From an uncultured Acetatifactor sp. (GTDB taxonomy: Bacteria; Bacillota; Clostridia; Lachnospirales; Lachnospiraceae), in assembly GCA_910585665.1 (NCBI GenBank), contig CAJUFI010000065.1, positions 1 through 25,019 on the forward strand: a stretch of DNA of 25,019 nt, read 5' to 3'. The stretch's first letter is position 1. Each line of letters starts with the position of its first letter. The notes beneath the pieces are model-generated. The model did not search any database and was not told where the DNA came from. It saw nothing but the letters and a program-made list of their open reading frames with translations. This document shows positions 7,267 through 15,004 of this stretch, one piece after another. The position numbers and the translations under genes are program-made.

Positions 7267-8697
7267 ATGAAAAACGTGAAAAAATCTACTCTATTGATTA
7301 TCTTGTGCTATTTCGGGCTCTACCTGGCCATCGGGCTCTCCCTGCTCCTAAAGCAGCCCTTCGGCAACCCACCCGATGAGTACAACCGCTATCTGATTCC
7401 CCAGTACATCGCACAGCATGGCACGCTCCCCAACGGCTACGAGGAATCCATCCGCATCAGCGGCTACGGCTTTTCCTACGCCTTCCAGCCCATCCTGCCC
7501 TATATGCTCCAGGGTTATGTGATGCGGCTTGTGATGCAGTTCACCGGCTCGGAAGAAGCCCTGCTCTATGCCGCCAGAGGGGTCAACCTTGCGCTGGGCC
7601 TGCTCACGGCGGGGGTGGTGCTGCTTTTGTCCAGGGAGTGGTTCCGGGACAGGCGCTTCGGCTTTTGTTTCGCCTTCCTGGCTACTTTCCTGCCCCAGAG
7701 TCTCTTCATCCATACTTATGTGAACACGGACTCCTGCTGCATGCTGTCCATCGCTGTCATGCTCTATGGGCTGACCCGGGGCCTGAAAAGCCGGTTCTCC
7801 TTTGGCGACTCCCTTATCATGGCCGTGGGCATCATCCTCTGCGCCCTGTCCTACTACAATGCCTACGGCTATATCCTAAGCTGTATCCTGTTGTTCACGG
7901 TGTCTTTCCTCTCCGCTTCCGGCCAGGGGCTTTCCTTTGACGGGAAAAGCTTTTTCAAAAAAGGATGTTTCATCAGCGCCATCGTGCTGGCAGGCATCGG
8001 CTGGTGGTTCATCCGCAGCGCCGTCCTTTATGAGGGGGATTTCCTGGGGCTGCGGGCCAGGAACGAATGCGCTGCTCTCTACGCCAGCCCGGAATTCCAT
8101 CCCGACACCCGGGTGACCTGGCAGAGCCAGGGGCGCTCCATGTGGGAAATGCTGACGAAGTCCGACTTCTGGACTCTCTCTGTGCTGAGTTTCATCGGCA
8201 TCTACGGAGCCATGGCCATCCCTACGTCCATCTGGATATACCGATTCTATAAGGCGCTGTTCCTGATTGGCCCCGTGCTCTGTATTGTGCTACGCTGTCC
8301 CGTGCCGCAGGAGAAGGGACGTCCCCATGACAGGAAGCCGTTATTTAGGATATTTTATCACGTAAATATGATATTCTGTATCCTTATGCCTGTCATTCTG
8401 AGCCTGATTTATTCCTACGCCACGGATTATCAGCCCCAGGGACGCTACCTACTGCCGTCTTTGCTGCCGCTGTGCTTTTATACGGTGCGGGGACTGGCGA
8501 AGGCAGGCGGCCTGAAAGCTGCCGTCCCTTTCCGCGGACATTCCTCCCGACCAGGAGGAGGAATCAGCGAAGCCTGGCGGAACCGTATCCTCAGCTGCGC
8601 CGCGACCCTTTTCTGCCTCGCGGTGGTAGCCATGTCGGCTCTGACGGTGTACGGCTATGCCTTCCCCTATTACGAGGCCAATCCTGTGGCTCCCTGA
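7267..8697 (+). CDS. Polytopic membrane protein, DUF2142/GT-C glycosyltransferase-like
   Basis: A 476-residue integral membrane protein with about 10-12 hydrophobic segments. The first loop after TM1 holds NPPDEYNRYLIPQYIAQHG, the acidic-pair (PPDE) loop typical of DUF2142 and related GT-C enzymes that use lipid-linked sugars. Near the C-terminus DYQPQGRYLLPSLLPL matches the second conserved DUF2142 block. A role in decorating cell-surface polymers is inference from the family; donor and acceptor are unknown. The ATG at 7267 has only a modest AAAAGG site 10 nt upstream. It is the only full-length plus-strand gene of any size in the window and is transcribed away from the purine operon. It ends two bases before a truncated regulator remnant; the C-terminus after the last membrane segment is short but not clearly cut. 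Confidence 0.75.
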   Translation: MKNVKKSTLLIILCYFGLYLAIGLSLLLKQPFGNPPDEYNRYLIPQYIAQHGTLPNGYEESIRISGYGFSYAFQPILPYMLQGYVMRLVMQFTGSEEALLYAARGVNLALGLLTAGVVLLLSREWFRDRRFGFCFAFLATFLPQSLFIHTYVNTDSCCMLSIAVMLYGLTRGLKSRFSFGDSLIMAVGIILCALSYYNAYGYILSCILLFTVSFLSASGQGLSFDGKSFFKKGCFISAIVLAGIGWWFIRSAVLYEGDFLGLRARNECAALYASPEFHPDTRVTWQSQGRSMWEMLTKSDFWTLSVLSFIGIYGAMAIPTSIWIYRFYKALFLIGPVLCIVLRCPVPQEKGRPHDRKPLFRIFYHVNMIFCILMPVILSLIYSYATDYQPQGRYLLPSLLPLCFYTVRGLAKAGGLKAAVPFRGHSSRPGGGISEAWRNRILSCAATLFCLAVVAMSALTVYGYAFPYYEANPVAP

Positions 8698-8699
8698 TC

Positions 8700-9095
8700 A
8701 TGGTCAACTTCGCCGTGGCCTTTTCTTACGAGCTTGGCTCCGGAACCATAAATTTATACAAGTACAGCAGGCGTTATTCCGGGAAGAATCCCAGCATTAT
8801 CGAAGGGGATATTTTTAGGATAAATGTTCCATTGGATGATGCATATTCTTTTGATGCGGATAAGGTCGGAGATAAGGTCGGAGATGGTGTCCTTTATCAT
8901 CTGACGGAAAATCAATATCGTATCGTCCGCTGCCTTGAGGAAAATCCTGGGATGTCTGCCACACAGCTGGCAAAAAAGATTGGCATTTCACCGAGAAAAG
9001 TGGAAAGCAATATCCAAAAGTTAAAGGAATTTGGTATGTTGCAGCGACAGGGATCTCCCAGGAAAGGGCATTGGGTTGTAAAACGTAAAATCTGA
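8700..9095 (+). pseudogene. 3' remnant of an AlbA_2/AAA_4-type ATP-binding regulator
   Basis: The frame encodes only the C-terminal part of a family that is normally 450-550 residues (N-terminal Schlafen-like AlbA_2 domain, a GHKL-like AAA_4 domain, then a winged helix). Recognisable pieces are YELGSGTINLYKYSRRYSGK, IEGDIFRINVPLDD, the DKVG repeats typical of this family's linker (12-bp units at 8859-8882), and a C-terminal winged helix (ENPGMSATQLAKKIGISPRK). The AlbA_2 domain and most of the AAA_4 domain are missing, and the sequence upstream is the end of the membrane protein gene, so a deletion or insertion has removed the 5' part. An ATG at 8700 would give 131 residues, but no good ribosome site precedes it. 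The frame can be opened further upstream over the previous gene, but that part is not protein-like. Confidence 0.75.
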
Positions 9096-9438
9096 AACAA
9101 TAAACAACGGCATGAATCCCCAGGGCAAGGGGCAGGCAGCTACGCCCCATTGTCCTACTTGCAACGTGGCTGATAAAAAAGCGGTCGGTTCCCGAAATGC
9201 CGCAAGGCATCTGGCTCTGATGCGAACGGCGAGTGTATCCGGCTTGCGTCCGGCAGAAGAAAAAGCCACCAATAAGACACTGTGAACTTATCTTTTGTTC
9301 ACCGGTATCCAACGCTTAGACCTTTAAGGTGTCATTGCCCCAGGGAACCGGCCTTACACAGAGGGCAGCCGCCGACTGTTTGAGATAGTCGGCGACTATT
9401 TTTCTGCCCATTCTGGACGCTTTCAGCCACGGAAATCG
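9096..9438. other. Intergenic stretch, likely remnant of a mobile element
   Basis: These 343 nt separate the regulator remnant from spoIVA and hold no convincing gene. A 57-codon frame starts with an ATG at about 9111 and contains CPTC, a half zinc-ribbon motif without its second pair, so it may be a broken small zinc-ribbon protein. The stretch ends with the terminator at 9371-9405. Together with the truncated AlbA_2 gene this suggests the worn end of an integrated element; that is inference. Confidence 0.4.
9371..9405 (+). terminator. Rho-independent terminator after the regulator remnant
   Basis: GCCGACT at 9371-9377 pairs perfectly with AGTCGGC at 9387-9393 across a 9-nt loop and is followed by GACTATTTTTCT. 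The T-run lies only on the plus-strand side, so it ends plus-strand transcripts just before they would run antisense into spoIVA. Confidence 0.75.
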
Positions 9439-10923
9439 CTAAATAATGATGCACACCATGCCCCCGTTGCTGTCGTTCACAATCTTCTGCATGGTGTCCT
9501 GGAGCTTGATCTGGCTCTCCTCGCCGATGACCGCCACCTTGGCCGTAATTCCGTCATTTACCAGCTGTTCTACCGTCTTTCCGAAGATATTGGTGTCCCA
9601 GATGCCGCGCTCTATGTCTGCCTGGTTGATGAATCCGATCAAATCGTTGGCCTGCTCCTGGGTCCCTACGATAGGAGCGATTTCCGTCTCGATATTGGCC
9701 CGGATCATATGGATGGAAGGGCTGGAGGCCTTTATCTTCACGCCGAATTTGTTGCCGTGTTTGATCAGCTCCGGCTTCTCCAGCATAATCTCGTCCTTGT
9801 CCGGCGTCACCACTCCATAGCCTTTGATGCGCACCATGTTCACCGCGTCCAGCACCTTGGAATACTCATGCTTCATGGCCGCGAAATCCTTCAGTTTGCT
9901 GATTAGCTGGTACTCGTCCGTGATGGTCTCCCCCACCATCTCCGTCAGCATCTCATAATAGTAAGCCTCCTCCACGTCCAGCGTGACGCGGATGACGCCG
10001 TCCGACAGGCTTATGGTGTCTGTCTTACAGCGCTTTATGTACTCGCTGTCCAGCTCCACGGGCTTTTTCAGCACATCCCGGATTGTGTCGTAATCCTTCA
10101 TCAGCGCCTTGACCTGGAGGATGATGTCCTGCTTCATGCGATTGTCCGCGGGGAGCATCTCCACCCATTTGGGCATGTAGAATTCGATGGAGGATACCGG
10201 GAACTCATACAGGACATTTTCCAGCAGCATATGGATATCTTCTTTCTTCAGCTGCTCACAGTTCACCGTCACCGCAGACACGCCGTATTTGTCGCTGATC
10301 TCCCCCGCCACCCGCTTCGCGTCCTCCGAATAGGGCTTCTGGCTGTTCACCAGCACCAGGAAGGGCTTGCGCAGCTTCTTTAAGGCCAGGATGGTCTTCT
10401 CCTCCGCCTCCAGATAGTTCCCTCTGGGAATCTCCCCAAAGCTGCCGTCCGTGGTGATTACAAGGCCGATGGTGGAGTGGTCGTTCATGACCTTATCCGT
10501 GCCGATTTCCGCCGCCTGGGTGAAGGGAATCTCGTAGTCGAACCAGGGTGTCTTCACCATGCGCTCCATGTCCTCCTCCATGTGCCCGGCGGCGCCCTCC
10601 ACCATGTAGCCCACGCAGTCGATCAGACGAACGGACACCGGGATTTCGCCGCTTAAGACTACATTGGCCGCTTCGTTCGGGATGAACTTGGGCTCCGTGG
10701 TGGTGATTGTCTTGCCGCCCGCGCTCTGGGGCAGCTCATCCTGTGCCCTGACCCGGGCGTGCTCATCCTCCATGAAGGGGAGCACCATCTCTTCCATGAA
10801 GCGCTTGATGAAAGTGGATTTCCCGGTGCGCACGGGCCCCAGCACTCCTATGTATATCTCTCCCCCTGTGCGGTTCTTGATGTCGTTGTACAGGTCATAG
10901 GTGTTTATCGCATAATTTTCCAT
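9439..10923 (-). CDS. spoIVA: Stage IV sporulation protein A (spore coat ATPase)
   Basis: A 494-residue protein matching SpoIVA over its whole length. In Bacillus this ATPase polymerises on the forespore surface as the base layer of the coat and is needed for cortex and coat assembly. It is made in the mother cell under sigma-E. The N-terminal GTPase-like (TRAFAC) domain has Walker A GPVRTGKST at residues 29-37, and KTITTTEPKFIPNEA and LIDCVGYMVEGA follow. The C-terminal region needed for anchoring ends in NDSNGGMVCIII. The ATG at 10923 has a perfect AGGAGG 7 nt upstream. That AGGAGG is one arm of an inverted repeat that also covers a sigma-E-like promoter. The lipoprotein serpin gene lies 147 nt upstream on the same strand with no clear terminator between them. 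This gene marks the organism as a spore former. Confidence 0.97.
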   Translation of the reverse strand: MENYAINTYDLYNDIKNRTGGEIYIGVLGPVRTGKSTFIKRFMEEMVLPFMEDEHARVRAQDELPQSAGGKTITTTEPKFIPNEAANVVLSGEIPVSVRLIDCVGYMVEGAAGHMEEDMERMVKTPWFDYEIPFTQAAEIGTDKVMNDHSTIGLVITTDGSFGEIPRGNYLEAEEKTILALKKLRKPFLVLVNSQKPYSEDAKRVAGEISDKYGVSAVTVNCEQLKKEDIHMLLENVLYEFPVSSIEFYMPKWVEMLPADNRMKQDIILQVKALMKDYDTIRDVLKKPVELDSEYIKRCKTDTISLSDGVIRVTLDVEEAYYYEMLTEMVGETITDEYQLISKLKDFAAMKHEYSKVLDAVNMVRIKGYGVVTPDKDEIMLEKPELIKHGNKFGVKIKASSPSIHMIRANIETEIAPIVGTQEQANDLIGFINQADIERGIWDTNIFGKTVEQLVNDGITAKVAVIGEESQIKLQDTMQKIVNDSNGGMVCIII

Positions 10924-10930
10924 AGAAAAA

Positions 10931-10966
10931 CCTCCTGCATATACTGTTAGATGTATATGTAGGAGG
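10931..10966 (-). promoter_or_regulatory. Inverted repeat pairing with the spoIVA Shine-Dalgarno sequence
   Basis: In transcript sense CCTCCTACATATAC (10966-10953), an 8-nt loop and GTATATGCAGGAGG (10944-10931) pair at 13 of 14 positions. The second arm ends in the AGGAGG that serves spoIVA. In any transcript that begins upstream, the ribosome site would be buried in the stem. A transcript beginning inside the loop would lack the first arm and leave it free. Confidence 0.85.
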
Positions 10967-10980
10967 CCGGAAAATTATGA
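10951..10980 (-). promoter_or_regulatory. Sigma-E-like promoter of spoIVA
   Basis: On the minus strand TCATAATT (10973-10980) resembles a sigma-E -35 (consensus roughly KMATATT). CATATACAT (10951-10959) resembles its -10 (CATACANT) at a spacing of about 14 nt. Start of transcription would fall near 10945, some 20 nt before the ATG. The match is imperfect, but spoIVA is a known sigma-E gene, which adds support. Confidence 0.5.
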
Positions 10981-11070
10981 TCCGCCTTTCGGCAGCTTTG
11001 AGCCGCTATCCCTGTACTGCAAGCTTCCGCGGCAGGTGCGTCCCGATGCCGGGAAGTGCCATATACGCAT

Positions 11071-12597
11071 CTATCGGTCAGGTTCCTGCACTCCCGCAAC
11101 GGTTCCCATGAATATCGGCAGGTTCTGTTCACAGTCCACAATCATATAGAGAAAAGGCCGGTCCAGATAGACTGTCCTGATGTAGTCTTCCATCACCGCG
11201 CTCTCCCGCTTCATTTCCACGGCAGTGGCCGCCCCTGCCTTCGTCCCCCGCTCGTCCACGGCGATGAAAGTCTTGTGCAGCACGCGGCTGATGTACAGGT
11301 TCCCTTCGGAAGAGCTGCCGATCCCCGAGAAATCCGCCCTGGCCATGTCAAAGGCATCCGCCATGCCCATCTCCTGCAGGATATCGCTGAGTTCTGCGCT
11401 GTACTCGTTCTCATATTTCGGGATGGCGGCATTCACCTGCAGCTGCGTGGGATTCGCCAGGATGTTCCGGAGCTTCTCCCCGTCCAGGGTGGCCACAAAT
11501 TCCGCCACGCTCATGCCCTCCTTGGGCAGCAGCGCCGCATAGGCATATTTCCTGTCCGCGTAATATTTCAGGAACCCCGCGGCATGTTCATCCTCCAGGT
11601 ACTGGTTCTCCTCGGAGTACATCATCTCCGCCTGCTGGACAGTGCCGTCCTCCTTCGTGAAATCCCCCTCCCGCACTTCGTAGTCATGGTAGATCCGCTC
11701 CCACTCCGCGTCGAAAGCCAGCGCGTTCACCAGGTACATCACCGCGTCCATGGGAATCTCGTCCAGGATTTCCTCAATCATGCCCTCCGTATTGTCCTTC
11801 ACCCATCCGTTGATTTCCTTCAGGGTGGACTGGTCAAAAGGCGCCCTGCGCGCGCTGGCCCCAAAGGAGTCTTCGCATGCCTGCAGGAACTCCGGCTCCA
11901 CGGCAAAGCGCTCATCCTCCGTGAACCAGATGCCGTTCGCCATGCTCAGCCTGTAGTTCTCCCCTGCGGGCAACCCTCCCTGATAGGCAGCCAGGAACGC
12001 GGACAGCTCTGGAACAGACATTCCGAAGACCTCCTCCATCTGCCTTAAGGTCTCCTCTTTCGCGCCGCCCCCGGTCATCGCCAGGGCGCTGATTATGGAC
12101 AGCGGGGAGATCAGCACGTTCTTGCCCGCCTCTATCTCGGCGTACACATCCTGGGGCATGGAGGCGCCTGGCGGGAAAGGATCCTTCGCCTTTTCCATGC
12201 AGACCCCCAGCAGACGGAGCCCGAAATCCGCCACTGCCGCGCTTTCTGGCTGAGAGTTTGCCCCATTTTGACTGCCTTTTCCCGTGCCGTCCGGCTGACT
12301 CCCGCCTGCCCCGCCGGGCTGGCTGTCCGCCTGGGAATCCTCCCCGTCCGACAAGGCCCCGCTGTCCGCCCCTCCTGACGAAATCCCGTCACCTCCTGAA
12401 TCGATTTTTGACGACACCGCCACATCCTCGCCCGCACCCCCGGCAGCGGACGGCTCCTCAGCCGTCTGCGCTGTGCCGCTTTGGTCTGCCGCTTCTTCCG
12501 GACTCCCGCAGCCGGAGACGGAGAGCAGCAGCCCTGCCGCCAGAAACAGGCTCATTCCCTTCCTGAAAACTTTTTTCATTCTTCCATACTTTTTCAT
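11071..12597 (-). CDS. Lipoprotein serpin (serine protease inhibitor family)
   Basis: A 508-residue secreted lipoprotein. Residues 1-30 are a signal peptide with lipobox VSGC (C30). Residues 31 to ~125 are a Gly/Ser/Gln/Asp-rich spacer, and the rest is a serpin fold. ISPLSIISALAMTGGGAKEE and MYLVNALAFDAEWE are core serpin motifs, and the C-terminal RPFLYMIVD and PIFMGTVAGV are the usual end strands. The reactive loop hinge GTKAGAATA has the small residues needed for loop insertion, so the protein is probably inhibitory. By register the scissile bond is near the KRES segment (P1 Glu or Arg), though the loop is several residues longer than usual. It would sit on the outer face of the membrane and trap extracellular or host proteases. 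The ATG at 12597 has AGGAGG 9 nt upstream. Codon use is GC-rich like the neighbours. Confidence 0.92.
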   Translation of the reverse strand: MKKYGRMKKVFRKGMSLFLAAGLLLSVSGCGSPEEAADQSGTAQTAEEPSAAGGAGEDVAVSSKIDSGGDGISSGGADSGALSDGEDSQADSQPGGAGGSQPDGTGKGSQNGANSQPESAAVADFGLRLLGVCMEKAKDPFPPGASMPQDVYAEIEAGKNVLISPLSIISALAMTGGGAKEETLRQMEEVFGMSVPELSAFLAAYQGGLPAGENYRLSMANGIWFTEDERFAVEPEFLQACEDSFGASARRAPFDQSTLKEINGWVKDNTEGMIEEILDEIPMDAVMYLVNALAFDAEWERIYHDYEVREGDFTKEDGTVQQAEMMYSEENQYLEDEHAAGFLKYYADRKYAYAALLPKEGMSVAEFVATLDGEKLRNILANPTQLQVNAAIPKYENEYSAELSDILQEMGMADAFDMARADFSGIGSSSEGNLYISRVLHKTFIAVDERGTKAGAATAVEMKRESAVMEDYIRTVYLDRPFLYMIVDCEQNLPIFMGTVAGVQEPDR

Positions 12598-12727
12598 ACC
12601 TTCCTACCTCCTGGTTTTTCATTTTGCGGTGTAGAAATACCTCTTCTGACCATATGAACGATAAAGAGGCGCAAAAGTTCTTGTATCTTTACAACATGTC
12701 CGCTTTTTCATGGCAAATTTCTGCCTT

Positions 12728-12925
12728 CTACTGTGTCTCTTCCAGAGAAATATTGTACCGCTTAAATATTTTCGTTATTACTTCCATACCTTCTTCAGAT
12801 ATGGCAATTCCCTGATGGTTCACAGCTTCGGACATCATGCCGTTTCCCTTGGAGTCAAAAAGGTAAGATATGTCATTTACTTTGACCACATACTGGAACA
12901 GCCCGCCTTCAATTTCCGGCGGCAA
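12728..12925 (-). CDS. Small hypothetical protein or gene fragment (65 codons)
   Basis: A 65-residue frame with protein-like composition (FQYVVKVNDISYLFDSKGN, then a C-terminal helix EEGMEVITKIFKRYN). It opens at a TTG directly after an in-frame TGA, with no ribosome site; an in-frame GTG lies a few codons in. The sequence is more AT-rich than the serpin gene next to it. It lies 57 nt after the ABC ATPase on the same strand. I do not recognise it. Absence of a good start suggests the 3' part of a gene cut by the arrival or loss of the ABC cluster. The remaining DNA of the 12598-12982 gap shows no other gene. Confidence 0.4.
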   Translation of the reverse strand: MPPEIEGGLFQYVVKVNDISYLFDSKGNGMMSEAVNHQGIAISEEGMEVITKIFKRYNISLEETQ

Positions 12926-12982
12926 TCACGCTCTGCGTTCAACGTCCGGCTTTTGTGACCGCCACCTTCACCATAGAAGGAC

Positions 12983-13675
12983 TTATCGTTGATTCTTCTT
13001 AGAGGCCCGCCCCTTCTGTCCGGCGGTTTCCTCAAAGTTGCTGGCTGAGAAAATTTGCAATTCGCCCTTTCGCAGTTGGAAAACCACATCTGCTTCTTTT
13101 GCCAACTCGTTGGAGTGCGTCACAATCACCACGCATTTGCCGGATTTATGGGCGCTGCCTTTCAGAATGGTGGTGATTTCGACAGCGGTATCCTCGTCCA
13201 GATTCCCGGTCGGTTCATCGGCCAGGATAACCTGCGCGTCACTGGCCAGGGCGCGGGCGATTGCTACACGCTGCTGCTGGCCCCCGGACAGCTTCAGCAC
13301 ATTCCGCTTTGCTTCTTCTGCGGTCAATCCCAACTGCTCCAGAATGGGGAGCGGCGGCAGTTTGGAGGTCAAAGCTACATTCTCCATCGGAGTCAGATAG
13401 TCGATCAGGTTGTAACTCTGGAAGATGAACGCCACATGACTGCGCCGGTGATTGGCAAGGCCGGTCTTTGCAATGTCCTCCCCCTGGTACAAAATCTGAC
13501 CGCTGCTGGGGCTGTCCAGACCGCCCAGCAGGGACAGCAGCGTGGTCTTGCCGCACCCAGAGGGGCCGAGGATTGCGTACATCTTGCCCAGTTCCATTTG
13601 AGCGTTGATGCCCTTCAGGACTTTCTTTTTGCCGTCATAGGCATATTGCACATTTTGGATTTCCATGATATTCAT
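12983..13675 (-). CDS. ABC transporter ATP-binding protein (MacB/LolD type)
   Basis: A 230-residue ATPase subunit with all motifs: Walker A GPSGCGKT near residue 37, Q-loop FIFQSYNL, signature LSGGQQQRVAIARAL, Walker B VILADEPTGNLD, and the switch His in VIVTHS. It belongs to the FtsE/LolD/MacB group that works with FtsX-type permeases. The family normally exports or mechanically removes peptides and lipoproteins; in Firmicutes such sets often confer peptide-antibiotic resistance (BceAB, Vex). The ATG at 13675 has a GAGGT site 6 nt upstream. It is the last gene of the exporter unit, 25 nt after the second permease. A basic tail after the core (KGRASKKNQR) is unremarkable. Confidence 0.94.
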   Translation of the reverse strand: MNIMEIQNVQYAYDGKKKVLKGINAQMELGKMYAILGPSGCGKTTLLSLLGGLDSPSSGQILYQGEDIAKTGLANHRRSHVAFIFQSYNLIDYLTPMENVALTSKLPPLPILEQLGLTAEEAKRNVLKLSGGQQQRVAIARALASDAQVILADEPTGNLDEDTAVEITTILKGSAHKSGKCVVIVTHSNELAKEADVVFQLRKGELQIFSASNFEETAGQKGRASKKNQR

Positions 13676-13700
13676 AAGGCTACCTCATTTCTTCGTAAAA

Positions 13701-14993
13701 TCATTCCATTTGTGACAGGATTGTTTTCGGCTTCAACCGCATGGCGGGGATGCAGGATGCTAACACTGCTGTCACCAATAGGACGCCGCCCACGACAACA
13801 ACCAGCATAAAGTGCTCCGATGTAACGATGATGTGTTCAGCCGTTTTGCCGAACAGTGTTCCCAAGGTTCCAGCTGCCTGTTTGCTGGACAGATAGGCCA
13901 GAGGAAACGCTGCCGCTGCAATCAGCAGGACTTCCAGCAGATATTGGAGAACAACCACAGGTTTGGCGATACCAACCGCCAGCAAGATTCCGGTTTCTCT
14001 TGTCCGGCTGCGAACGGACATGGATAGAATAAGAATCATCAGCACCATGCTCACGGCGGTAATGACAACAATTAAGGTAGTAAGCAGAGTACCTGTGTCA
14101 GAAAGGGCGCTGGAGATATTTTGGTACACGTCATCGTTGGCTGTAATAAAAAAGTTGTTCCAGTTGATTGTATTGATTTTTTGCACCTCATGGATGATAC
14201 TTTCAAGCCGTTCCGGGTCGGAAACAAAGAAATCTGCGGAGGCATAGCCCACATCTGCGTAATTTTCCAACAGCTTCTTCATGGCGGCTTCACTGACAAA
14301 GGCATTGTTCGTATACTCGTAGTAAGAAGATTCGTTGTAATGGTTGCGCTCGTCTGTTTTATCAGCCACGACTTCAAATAAACCAACAATTTCCAAATCC
14401 ATTGTTTTGTCATCGGATAGAGGGTCATTGACTGCCTGGATGGTATCGCCTACTTTAAGATCATGTTTATCCGCAATATCTTTACTGATAACGATTCCAT
14501 TCTTAACAGAGGAATCAATCGTCCTCCCCTCGCACATAACCAAAGCCCCGGACAGGAAAAGAGAATGGTATTTTGAATTGATGCAGCTATAAGAGTAAAA
14601 CTGACAGTCAACAATCGCATGACCTGTAGGCTCCATTTGTTCCAGCCATTGCCCCCGACGATCAGACAGGCATAGAATGGTGCGGATCGAAGCGTTGTAA
14701 CCCTCTATTCCATTGATAGCAGCGATGCTTTCCATTTTGTCAGCCGTAAGGTATTCCTGCGTGCTGTATGAGCCGCCTCTATCACTGCTCCAGCCACCTG
14801 TCGCAGTATTACGGCTGACGGTAAAATTTGCTCCTGTCGTTCCCCTGACTTCCTCGGCCTGTTCCTCCTGTACATCTGCTATGGCAAGCCCGGACAGAAC
14901 CAGAGTGGTGATTGCCAGCAACAGGCAGAACAGCAGCAGGGTCTTTTTCCATTTCCTTGCGGTATACAAAACCGCTCTTATGACTAAATTCAT
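13701..14993 (-). CDS. FtsX-type ABC transporter permease (second copy)
   Basis: A 430-residue permease with MacB topology: TM1 at about residues 17-38, a large outside domain, then three TM segments near the C-terminus, ending in RLKPKTILSQME. The start chosen is the ATG at 14993 (MNLVIRAVLYTARKW), with AAGGAGG 6 nt upstream. A longer frame reaching 15104 would overlap the previous gene and adds a non-membrane, non-conserved head, so it is rejected. The gap to the first permease is only 11 nt. Its architecture and the shared KPKTILSQM/RPKSILSQM tail show that the two permeases are paralogues that probably form a heterodimer. The outside domain presumably contacts the substrate, which is unknown. 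Confidence 0.9.
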   Translation of the reverse strand: MNLVIRAVLYTARKWKKTLLLFCLLLAITTLVLSGLAIADVQEEQAEEVRGTTGANFTVSRNTATGGWSSDRGGSYSTQEYLTADKMESIAAINGIEGYNASIRTILCLSDRRGQWLEQMEPTGHAIVDCQFYSYSCINSKYHSLFLSGALVMCEGRTIDSSVKNGIVISKDIADKHDLKVGDTIQAVNDPLSDDKTMDLEIVGLFEVVADKTDERNHYNESSYYEYTNNAFVSEAAMKKLLENYADVGYASADFFVSDPERLESIIHEVQKINTINWNNFFITANDDVYQNISSALSDTGTLLTTLIVVITAVSMVLMILILSMSVRSRTRETGILLAVGIAKPVVVLQYLLEVLLIAAAAFPLAYLSSKQAAGTLGTLFGKTAEHIIVTSEHFMLVVVVGGVLLVTAVLASCIPAMRLKPKTILSQME

Positions 14994-15004
14994 TGTGCGC
15001 CTCC

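Noticed and set aside
8472..8699. Upstream extension of the regulator remnant over the end of the membrane protein gene
   Set aside because: The residues are Arg/Pro-rich and unlike the family; the overlap with a good gene in another frame shows it is chance. Only 8700-9095 has family-like sequence.
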